A stretch of DNA of 64,000 nucleotides from Motacilla alba alba. Taxonomy: Eukaryota > Chordata > Aves > Passeriformes > Motacillidae. Made by a program: the position numbers and the translations under genes. The notes beneath the pieces were generated by a model. That model did not search any database. It was not told the DNA's origin and saw only the letters and a list, made by a program, of their open reading frames with translations. This document shows, one piece after another, positions 37,337-45,445 of this stretch (position 1 is its first letter; each line of letters opens with the position of its first letter). The stretch is taken from NCBI RefSeq assembly GCF_015832195.1, contig NC_052016.1:26185129-26249128 (forward strand). The letters are read 5' to 3'.

Positions 37337-40300
37337 GTACGGCGGGTCCCCGCGGCGGCCCCGGCCCCGGGGGGTGGCGGGGAGAGCGCGGAGCCGCGGG
37401 TCCCGCTCCGTCCCCTCGGGGGCGAAGCCGACCGCCGATCCTCCTGCGTGTGAAAGCGGCCGAAGCGCTTCGTGCCCGGTGCCGTGGTATTGCCATCCGT
37501 GGAGCGGCAGGGCGGTCCCCGGGCAGCGGAGGAGCCGCACGCCCGTGGCATGGCGAAGGGGTACGCGGAGCAGCTCTCTGGCTCATCTCTGCTAAACCAG
37601 GCTTTAGGTGCCTTTCCACGAGAGTTTTTAGTTTTTAGGGTTTTTTTTTTGTTGTTTCTTTTTTTTCTTTTTTTTTTTCTTTTTTTTTTTTTTCTATATT
37701 TATTTGTTAAACGTGAATGAAATGGGTGGCTCGAGTTCGGGTTTTGTTTTCGTGTCTCCACAGTTGAACAACACATGGGGGGGGGAAAGCAGCACAGAGG
37801 ACCTTTCCAGGGGGTCCGTGTGAAGAACTCCGTGAAGGAGCTCCTGCTGCACTTCAGGAGCAGCAAGCAGATGTCCTCGGGCCCCGCCACCGAGGAAAGC
37901 AAGGTAACCGGCAGCTTTCTGCACTGACAGGTTTGATTTTAATGGTTATTGAAGCTGGCAATAAAGCACTTTGCTGTAATGCTAGAAATGAGCTTCTGCT
38001 TTATCTGCTGTGGATGAAATCAGTGTTTTTCCTTTTCAACACATAATGGAAAAATGCAGCTGGGAAGAAATCAGAAAGAAGGTTTGTCATGAGAGAAGGA
38101 GGCATTTCAAAATGTTCTTAATAAGCTTTATTTTCTAAAAGGAATCTGGATAAAGATACATTTGTGTTGCGAAACCACAGAAATTCCGTGTTGGCTGGAA
38201 TGAGATCATTCATTGGAAGGGTTAGGGATTTTTCTCAGATTTGTTTGTCATGCTGTTGCGCCTCTCTATGCAAAGCACACAGTGTAAAGATAGGCCCTTT
38301 CAGCCTGAAAGGACAAAAATTACAGGAAATTCTGAGAAGATTAAAGGGTGTTTTTGATTTGATTAGATTATTTTTTGTGAGTGTGTGTTTGAAAGCTTCC
38401 TAGATAAGTGTTTTCAGAGGAAGTTCTTTGCATAGGAAAGTTCACGGCATTTAAGAAGTGTAAAATTGGCTGAGTTACTAATGTTTCAAAAAAATCCTCT
38501 GGTCTCTGGAAGGAATAATGTATTTCTCTTGATTTTCTGGAGTTTTGTGGTATTACAACAAATGGTTTGAAAAGCCTAAAGAAAAACAGTGGGTTTTATT
38601 TAAGTTTCATTAAACTATTTCCATTTTCTAACCTTAATTAAAAGCAATTAAGTTAGGGTTAGACAACCACGTACTAGAATTATTCTAAGGTATATTCTGT
38701 GTTTATAGAAGGAGGTCATGGCTGCTCTCTTGTTGTTGGGGTTTTTTTTGGGGTGGATTGTGTTTTTTGTGTTTATTTGTTTTTGTTTATTTTCCCCCAG
38801 AGGTAACATTATAATAACAGAAAAAATTGGATTTTTCTTAACAGGCACAAGGAGGATTGGTGAACTATGAACCATACACAGGTAGATCTCTTTTTAATAC
38901 ATACCCTGCAGTAAAATTTTAAATCAATTGTAAGAGCACCTCTAAATGGATTCTAAATATATTTTCTTTTCATCAGAACTGAAGAGCATACTGGGCCACA
39001 GTGGCAAAAGAAAGGCTCCTGAGCTCCTTTCTGATGGACCTTCTTTCAAACGCCAACCAAATGTTCACCCACATCTCCTGGTAAGCTTGTAGTAATTTTT
39101 TCCGTGCCTTTATTTTTCAATTTGCTTTGTATGATCAGAAACTACTAGATACAGCTATACCTCTAACTTTCTGGGGCTTGTTTTGATTTGCCTTTGTTGT
39201 TTTGTTTTTTTTCCCCCTGCTGTCAGACCCCACCCCAGACACCAACTTCTATGGATAGCATGGAGGAGACACATAAAAGTGACCCAAAGCACGACAGCAG
39301 TTCTGATCTGCTTCAGAACATTATAAACATCAAGAACGAGTCGAGCCCCATTTCCCTGAACACGGTGCAGGTGAGCTGGTTGCACTCAGTCTCCAGCCAC
39401 GGCTCGCCTGCTGAGCAGTACCAGGACAGCCCGGGAACACAGGCTTTCTCCCCGTCCCAGAAGTACCAAGCATTCCAAGACCACACCAGCCAGCATTTGC
39501 TTGATCCACCACAGCATTACCAGTTCCCTGCATCCCAGAACCAAGATTTGTCACAGAGTTATCCTTCAGATGCCTCCCTGGACTACAGGTCTTTTGTTGC
39601 CAGTGACCAGTCTCCTGCCTACCAGCAGAACACCTTTGAGAGCCATGAGCTGCCGTACTGCCCGTCACAGAGCTTCTCTTCCCTCTTGAATGACTCGGAA
39701 GGCTCAGACAGCATCTCCGGTCCCCTCCAGCCGCTGAGCAGTGCCCACCCGCAGGCTGAGGTTGCCCCTCACGCACCGAACTTCAGCTTGCTCTCCAGCA
39801 ACGTCTGTGGTAGTCTGGAGCGCAGCATCTCTTTGGCTACTCTGAATGTCTCGCTGCCTGACCAAAACATTGCCAGAAGCACAACACAGCTGGGCAAGTC
39901 ATTTTTTCAATGGCAAGTGGAACAGGAGGAGAACAAACTGGCTAACATCTCTCAAGACCAGTTCCTTGCCAAAGACGCCGATGGAGACACGTGAGTGCCG
40001 TTTATCTTGGTGTTTCTTCTGTGGGAGGTTGGGGAGTGTTTCTGTTTGGGTTTTGGCAGACTGTGGGTAATAGTGAAGCAGTTCAATAGCAATGTTTGTG
40101 TCACAAGTGCAGTGGTTTGGCTGATCAAGGGAAAGGTGCGGTGTTGCGGATGGCTGCAGTGCAGAGCTCCAGCACACTTCAGTATATGTATTTTCTAATT
40201 TCAGGTGCTTATTGTTAGACTTTGTTATAAGGGGAGGAAAACATTCTAACTTAGATGCTTTAAATTGCCCTGGTAAGAAAATACCCATGTTCCTGTCTCA

Positions 40301-43300
40301 GTTACACAGAGGAGATCTGAAGCTGGCAGCATAATATCTCTTCTAGACATTTGGTTCTCTGCTGTCTTGAGCCCTGGTTTGTGTCTGGTGGTGTAACTCT
40401 CTTGCCCCTCTTTCCTGCAGCTTCCTCCACATTGCTGTGGCCCAGGGCCGTCGAGCACTCTCCTATGTTCTTGCAAGGAAGATGGCTGCCCTGCACATGC
40501 TGGATATTAAAGAGCACAATGGCCAGGTGAGGTTCTGAAAAAAATCTTTGCACCTGCTTTTTGCACCTGAGTGCTTCTGCATGTCTGAACCCTGGGAAAG
40601 ATGTGGTGAATGCTTATTTAATATTAACCCCAAGATTTAGCCTGCATACTAATATTAACCTTGAGCTATTAATGCTTCTTGGGATCACCTTGGGCTGATA
40701 AAACTATGTGCTCTGCTTCATTTGTCCTGGCTTCCTAGTATTCATAATCACTGCTTAAATAATACCAGGTAGCTAGGGCTTTTATTTGTTTTAGTTGCTC
40801 TTTCCTGTTACAGATCAGATGACTAATAGCTTAAATTTTCTTCTTGATGTTTGCAGAGTGCTTTCCAGGTTGCTGTGGCTGCCAATCAGCATCTCATTGT
40901 GCAGGACCTGGTTAGCTTGGGGGCTCAAGTGAACACCACAGACTGCTGGGGTAGGACGCCGCTGCATGTCTGCGCTGAGAAGGGGCATGCCCAGGTCCTC
41001 CAGGTAAGAGCCAGGCAGGCACAGCTCTGCCATGGCCATTGACTCTTACCCTTGGCATTAGCTGTGTTAGGTAACTCTGGAAACACCACCACACCAAAAA
41101 AATCCTTCCTTTATCTTTCTTGTTGGGTAGCCTTGTGAGTCTGTCCACATAGAGCTTAAAGTGGGACTGAATTTCTCATTAAGGCTCTCATCATTTGGAG
41201 TAATTTTGGGGGAATCCTCTAGTTTACCAAACCAAAACAGTAAGTCTCCTCTTAATCACAAGACCACAGAATGGTTTGTGTTGGAAAGGACTTCAAAGAT
41301 TTTCTAATTCTAATGCCCCCTCTGTGCTCAGTGACACCTTTCACTAGACCAGATTGCTCAGAGGCTCATTCAGCCTGGCCTTGAACACTTCCAGGGTTGC
41401 TGTTACTTACTGCAATTTTATTACAGTTGTTGCAGTAAGACAATAAACAAATTTGAAGCAGCATGTGGTTTGGATAAGATGTAAATGTGTACCTGTTCCC
41501 ACTTTTGTAGGCAATCCAAAAGGGAGCTATGGGAAGCAATCAGTATGTGGACCTTGAGGCAACAAACTATGATGGTGAGTAGTTAAGAGTTTATAATTTA
41601 CAGAGTTACTGGATAGTACAGTGTTTTATAGCTACTGATGGGAATGCAATAAAATGCAATATTTCCTTTTCAGATGGAAATTTACAGGTGCAGTTGACAT
41701 ATCTGTCAGATGAAAGTGTGATTATTCTGTGTCTGTCAGGAGTTCTTTCCTCTTACATGTGATTCCTGTGTTTGGTATGGAGAGCATAGGTTGTAACTGG
41801 CCATTGTTAAAACATTGGAGTGCCAGCGTTATGTCAGTGGATACAGTAGCCAGAATCTGGCAGTAGAAAGCTGTTCTATTTGGACCCCTTTTCCATAAAA
41901 CAGCTCTTTCTAACATACAGTTTGTAAAAAAATATATTTGAATATATTTTCAGTCCCTGTCACCTACAAATATGGAACCATTCCTGGGCTTAATGGGGTT
42001 AGAAGCTTCTTTATCCAACCTCTGGAACAAGCAGCCAGTCAATCCTTCTGTATTGCATTTGTTCAATTGTGATGATTTTTATGGGTTTTTTTTGATGTTC
42101 AGGTTTGACAGCATTGCACTGTGCAGTTCTGGCCCATAATGCTGTGCTGCATGAACTGCAGAACTGTCAGCCACCTCACTCCCCTGAGGTCCAGGAGCTT
42201 CTGCTGAGAAACAAGAGCCTGGTAGAAACCATCAAGATCCTGATACAAATGGGAGCCTCTGTTGAAGCGAAAGTAAGTAAAATGCCTTAGTCTGAAGTAC
42301 CAGATCCAGAGAGAATGTGGAAACAGACTATGTCCCTTTCTCCCACGCTGCATTTATTACAAGGGAAGAAGACTAACTTGAAAGCTTCCCTACAGCTTAA
42401 TTTACCCATATGGGATGAGAATGCTCCATTTATTCAGAGCAAGGTATTATCAATGCAAACGAACCCTGGGGAAGGAGGGAGGTGACAGTCTAATCTCTAG
42501 ACTAGGAATGATGCTATGCTGGCTGCAGTGAGTGAGTGTTGTAAAAGTAAGAATATGTTTGGAGCACTCTGAGGTACCCATAGTAGGAGGGCGCTGATGA
42601 CACCTTGTCTTGTTCTGCAAATTTTAATTAAAAACTGCTTACCCTTGCAGTTCAGGTCTGTGCCGTGCCAGACCATTACTTAGCCAAAATATCAAATATT
42701 ACATTATGTAAGCTTGCCTGCAGATGAGATCAGGTTCCATTGTTCATTAGATGTTGATATTAAAATATATGTATTCAGATTCACTTTTGATGAATTGTAG
42801 TGCAAGTATGTTCACTCAACACTCTGCAGTTACTTTGCTTTCCTCTTACTATTTGTCTGCATGTTGCCCCTGGATAGGTGAAGCACCTGCAGAGAAGACT
42901 AAACAGTTCCTTTTTTTGATAGGATCGCAAAAGTGGTCGCTCCGCTTTACATTTGGCAGCAGAAGAAGCAAACCTGGAGCTCATTCGTCTCTTTTTGGAG
43001 CTGCCCAACTACCTCTCTTTTGTTAATGCAAAGGTATGGTGATTTTTCATAATACAGATAGAGGAAGAGAGGCTCATGCCTCCACTTTTCCTTCATGGAG
43101 TTGCTTTGTGGTCCCCAGGCTTACAATGGCAACACAGCCCTGCACGTGGCTGCCAGCCTGCAGTACCGTGTGAGCCAGCTGGATGCTGTGCGCCTGCTCA
43201 TGCGCAAGGGAGCCGATCCCAGTGCCAGGAACTTGGAGAATGAGCAGCCAGTTCATCTGGTTCCTGATGGCCTTGTAGGGGAACAGGTAAAAAATTCATA

Positions 43301-43966
43301 ACAGCCCTCTCCTTCCATCTGGCCCTGTCCACACAAAAGCTGTGTTCCACTCCAGAAGTTTCTTTGGGGGTTTTGAGTTGCAGCTTTCAAGGAAAAGATT
43401 TAGCAAATACCATTTTATTCTTTAGATCTTCAGCTTCAACACCAAGATCAGGCAGAATATACAGATCTGAAATTTTAGGTTTCATGTTATTTTTTCCATC
43501 TCAAAAGCTTTTACCTGTCAAGATAGGCTTTGTTTCTGTAACCCTGCAACATACTGGAGGCAATACTACTTCTCTTGCTCATCTCAGTATGGCCTGAGTT
43601 CATGCTTTTATTGCTCGTCAGAATTAGTAATGACAGTTCTTAGGCCTGAGTAACAGAGGAAGAAAATCACTTTTTCCTACTTGATGAAAAAACTGACTCT
43701 TGACCTAAGAGTAGTACCTTAAGCACAGCTGAGTTGCTGACTGTTGCCTTTCGTTGGTTCAAATGCTGTGAAGTGGGATCATTTCTGGTGTAACTGAACT
43801 CTGGATGTAGACTTGAATAAATGAATGCAAAACTGGATCTAGGATGGGTTTTTTTTCAGGACTCACTTCAAGATGATGAATACTGATGTTTCTGTCTTGT
43901 TCTCTTCTCCAGATAAGACGTATCCTCAAAGGGAAGGCGATTCAGCAGAGAGTGTCGCCGTTTTAG
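37102..43966 (+). CDS. NFKBIZ: NFKBIZ, NF-kappa-B inhibitor zeta (twelve coding exons)
   Basis: Exons: 37102-37336, 37764-37903, 38845-38881, 38977-39080, 39227-39990, 40421-40526, 40857-41003, 41511-41574, 42103-42272, 42923-43033, 43119-43286 and 43913-43966. All junctions are GT-AG and in phase; the 2100 bases give 699 residues (human 718, from memory). Residues 1-78 are a low-complexity N terminus. About 93-110 form the OCA peptide (GVRVKNSVKELL) shared with POU2AF coactivators. K148-R163 form a bipartite nuclear localisation signal, about 190-420 the transactivation region, and about 420-690 the ankyrin repeats. I-kappa-B zeta is a nuclear, inducible partner of NF-kB p50 and POU factors that activates secondary-response inflammatory genes. 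The gene appears intact. An internal Met83 matches the start of the human short isoform. Confidence 0.98.
37641..37693. repeat. Poly-T tract in NFKBIZ intron 1
   Basis: A T-rich run broken by single C or G bases, about 70 bases ahead of the exon 2 acceptor. Confidence 0.9.
37764..37903 (+). CDS. NFKBIZ: NFKBIZ coding exon 2 (residues 79-125), OCA peptide and short-isoform start
   Basis: The acceptor GTCTCCACAG leads to VEQHMGGGKQHRGPFQGVRV and KNSVKELLLHFRS. The QGVRVK..VKELL pattern is the OCA peptide of POU coactivators. ATG 37775-37777 (Met83) fits the start of the human short isoform. The next codons form a run of nine G. It ends in phase 0 at AGCAAG|GTAACC. Confidence 0.96.
38845..38881 (+). 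CDS. NFKBIZ: NFKBIZ coding exon 3 (residues 126-137), 37-base microexon
   Basis: The short exon lies between TTCTTAACAG and ACAG|GTAGAT and encodes AQGGLVNYEPYT. Its length and position fit the poorly conserved human segment before ELKN. The phase (0 in, 1 out) is required to keep the frame into exon 4. Confidence 0.85.
38977..39080 (+). CDS. NFKBIZ: NFKBIZ coding exon 4 (residues 138-172), nuclear localisation signal
   Basis: It encodes ELKSILGHSGKRKAPELL, then SDGPSFKRQ. The basic pairs KRK (148-150) and KR (162-163) form a bipartite nuclear localisation signal, aligned with human GKRKGPDSLSDGPACKRP. It ends in phase 0 at CTCCTG|GTAAGC. Confidence 0.95.
39227..39990 (+). CDS. NFKBIZ: NFKBIZ coding exon 5 (residues 173-426), transactivation region
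   Basis: The large exon begins TPPQTPTSMDSMEE and contains the conserved DLLQNIINIKNESSP and SLNTVQVSWL. A long Ser/Gln/Pro/Tyr-rich, poorly conserved stretch follows, ending TTQLGKSFFQWQVEQEENK and ANISQDQFLAKDADGD. The last part leads into the first ankyrin repeat. The donor ACAC|GTGAGT leaves two bases. Confidence 0.97.
40421..40526 (+). CDS. NFKBIZ: NFKBIZ coding exon 6 (residues 427-462), ankyrin repeat 1
   Basis: After the acceptor TTTCCTGCAG comes FLHIAVAQGRRALSYVL, then MLDIKEHNGQ. The D-T-x-L-H-I-A-V pattern is a canonical ankyrin repeat start. Confidence 0.97.
40857..41003 (+). CDS. NFKBIZ: NFKBIZ coding exon 7 (residues 463-511), ankyrin repeats 2-3
   Basis: It encodes SAFQVAVAANQHLIVQDL, then GAQVNTTDCWGRTPLHVCAE and KGHAQVLQ. 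It is nearly identical to the human exon and phase 0 at both ends. Confidence 0.97.
41254..41405 (-). mobile_element. CR1 LINE 3' fragment in NFKBIZ intron 7
   Basis: On the + strand it reads AATCACAAGACCACAGAATGG, TTGGAAAGGACTTCAAAG and CCTGGCCTTGAACACTTCC, the reverse complement of a CR1 3' end. Confidence 0.85.
41511..41574 (+). CDS. NFKBIZ: NFKBIZ coding exon 8 (residues 512-532)
   Basis: It encodes AIQKGAMGSNQYVDLEATNYD, completing one ankyrin repeat and starting the next. The donor GATG|GTGAGT leaves one base. Confidence 0.96.
42103..42272 (+). CDS. NFKBIZ: NFKBIZ coding exon 9 (residues 533-589)
   Basis: It encodes GLTALHCAVLAHNAVLHELQ, the insert NCQPPHSPEVQELLLRNKSL, then TIKILIQMGASVEAK. 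The long insert between helices is typical of I-kappa-B zeta. Confidence 0.97.
42923..43033 (+). CDS. NFKBIZ: NFKBIZ coding exon 10 (residues 590-626)
   Basis: After the acceptor TTTTTTGATAG comes DRKSGRSALHLAAEEANLEL, then FLELPNYLSFVNAK. Human has T in place of S in GRTALH. Confidence 0.97.
43119..43286 (+). CDS. NFKBIZ: NFKBIZ coding exon 11 (residues 627-682)
   Basis: It encodes AYNGNTALHVAASLQYRVSQ, LDAVRLLMRKGADPSARNLE, then NEQPVHLVPDG. These are the last full ankyrin repeats. It is phase 0 at both ends. Confidence 0.97.
43913..43966 (+). CDS. NFKBIZ: NFKBIZ coding exon 12 (residues 683-699) and stop
   Basis: After the acceptor CTTCTCCAG comes IRRILKGKAIQQRVSPF and TAG at 43964-43966, aligned with human IRRILKGKSIQQRAPPY. 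Confidence 0.97.
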   Translation: MRRILKGKAIQQRVSPF

Positions 43967-43967
43967 G

Positions 43968-44084
43968 CTCCATGTTTCTTGGAGTTCAGCAACTTACACT
44001 CACTGTCAGTCAGGCAGTCCTAATCTATCTGTAAATAGAGCATTTGCCTGGTGTGGGCAAATGTTAGTTGTTTCTGTGAAACAA
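43968..44084 (+). promoter_or_regulatory. NFKBIZ: Hairpin cluster in NFKBIZ 3' UTR (Regnase-1/Roquin type)
   Basis: Four hairpins can be read directly. CTCCA/TGGAG with a 7-base loop is at 43968-43984. TCTAT/ATAGA with loop CTGTAA is at 44024-44039. CATTTGCC/GGCAAATG with a 7-base loop is at 44041-44063. TTGTTTC/GAAACAA with a TGT triloop is at 44068-44084. The last has the pyrimidine-purine-pyrimidine triloop closed by C-G that Roquin and Regnase-1 bind, and resembles the TNF constitutive decay element. Human NFKBIZ mRNA is a known Regnase-1 target. Confidence 0.75.
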
Positions 44085-44410
44085 AAGTATTTTGTTCACT
44101 ATTATATAGTGGGTTACGTAAGAGTGAAAAAGCCCCAAACGCAGCAATCAAATTCCTCCAGCCAAAAGGGAATGCTTCATTCCCAAGTATGTGGAACATT
44201 TTCCTGGCTCTCTGTATTTTCTGTATTTCACAGCTGTGGCAAGACTGATTTTATTTAAACAGCCATACAGATGACTTCTAGGCTAGGGCAATTCTTTGGG
44301 AATTTTTTTTTAATTTTAGAGAAGGCTGATACAGGTCAAAATTGCAGAGATTGTTTTGTGTTTTTAGTCACACTTAAATGCAAGAGAAATTAAATATTTT
44401 TGAAGTTAAC

Positions 44411-44419
44411 ATTTATTTA
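44411..44419 (+). promoter_or_regulatory. NFKBIZ: AU-rich element
   Basis: ATTTATTTA contains two overlapping AUUUA pentamers, a small ARE likely to promote mRNA decay. Confidence 0.55.
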
Positions 44420-44696
44420 TGTAACTTTGCGGCTTTGTTCCAGTATCTAGTGCAGGATTGTATATAGTCACTGACATTATTGTACAGCTGTATAGTTCTA
44501 AGAATGTATTGATCACTTGGGGAAGGATCTGAAGAAACAAGTGCCTTGATCTTCAACTTGCAAATTGCATGCAGAGTTACAATACTATACTCGTGCAAAT
44601 CGGGTAAATTCTGTTGCTCTGAAAGACAGAGGCTGGAAAGTAGAGTTAAGATAGATTGTCCCTGGCACTGATTTGTGCGTACTTTTGGAGTTGTGT

Positions 44697-44702
44697 AATA
44701 AA
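44697..44702 (+). terminator. NFKBIZ: Candidate proximal NFKBIZ poly(A) signal
   Basis: AATAAA about 730 bases past the stop; alternative polyadenylation here would keep the hairpins and the ARE. Confidence 0.4.
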
Positions 44703-45406
44703 ACATGAAAAGCTGTGCTTCTTCAGGGGACTGTGTCAGTTTTTCTTGTACCCAGTAGGGGTTTTTCTTGTGATAGAACAATAGATTGAGAGAGGAGGAT
44801 CATTATTTTTATAGTATGTACTGTTAATCCTGATTCAGTGAAAGTGTTTGGCCTGCACTTCACTGTTGATGCATGCTGAAATCTCACAATGTTAATTATA
44901 ATACTTCAACATGTGTGAGCCTTACTAGTGTTGATGGGGCTTAAGCACATGCACAAGTAGCTTGCTGAATTGGGCTCTAGTTAATTCTAGAGACTTAAAA
45001 GTTTTCCACCTTCCAAGCAGAGTTAGTCCATTTATGGTTTTACCTTATAGGTATAGTGGCTAGCAAAGTAATATTTGATGTTAACAGTTTTTCTATTTTT
45101 TAATAATTATTAATGGAAAATGTATACTAATGATGCTGTATACTTGTGTTCTGTTGGATAAAACTTCCTCCTGTCATTTTCTTAATGATCCATGCTGGGC
45201 TGTAATCCAGTAATATGTTCTCTGTATGGTCTTTGTTCTTAAACTGTTTTTTTCATCACATGCAGTTCTCTGTTGTAACCATTTAATTAGTCTGATTATG
45301 CTGTTTTGGCAAAGTATGTCTTGTAGACAAGCTAAATGAAAAAATCTGATATGCAAAGGCTTAGTTGCAATGTATTTCTTGAAGGGTTATGTGTAACTTG
45401 TGTTTG

Positions 45407-45412
45407 AATAAA
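45407..45412 (+). terminator. NFKBIZ: Main NFKBIZ poly(A) signal
   Basis: AATAAA is followed at about 25 bases by a GT-rich stretch (TTTTGGTGGTTACTGTGTGTG at 45425-45445), the classic downstream element. Cleavage is expected near 45425. Confidence 0.75.
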
Positions 45413-45445
45413 CATGCTCATTCAGTTTTGGTGGTTACTGTGTGT

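Larger units (their letters stand above)
36840..37590 (+). promoter_or_regulatory. NFKBIZ: NFKBIZ promoter CpG island
   Basis: This dense CpG island covers the core promoter, the short leader, coding exon 1 and the start of intron 1. A GC box lies at 36968-36974 just before the TATA box. The leader from about 37010 to 37101 has no ATG. Very long open frames on the minus strand here, one of 372 codons, are artefacts of GC content. Confidence 0.85.
43967..45430 (+). other. NFKBIZ: NFKBIZ 3' UTR
   Basis: About 1.46 kb from the stop to the downstream AATAAA. It starts with a hairpin cluster (43968-44084), has an AU-rich element at 44411-44419, and carries AATAAA signals at 44697 and 45407. The layout suits an mRNA that is rapidly degraded and translationally controlled. 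Confidence 0.85.

Noticed and set aside
36784..37902. 372-codon open frame on the minus strand across NFKBIZ exons 1-2
   Set aside because: It lies opposite the GC-rich NFKBIZ promoter and first exons, is Arg/Gly/Ala-rich as expected from CpG islands, and runs through a poly-T tract that reads as poly-Lys.
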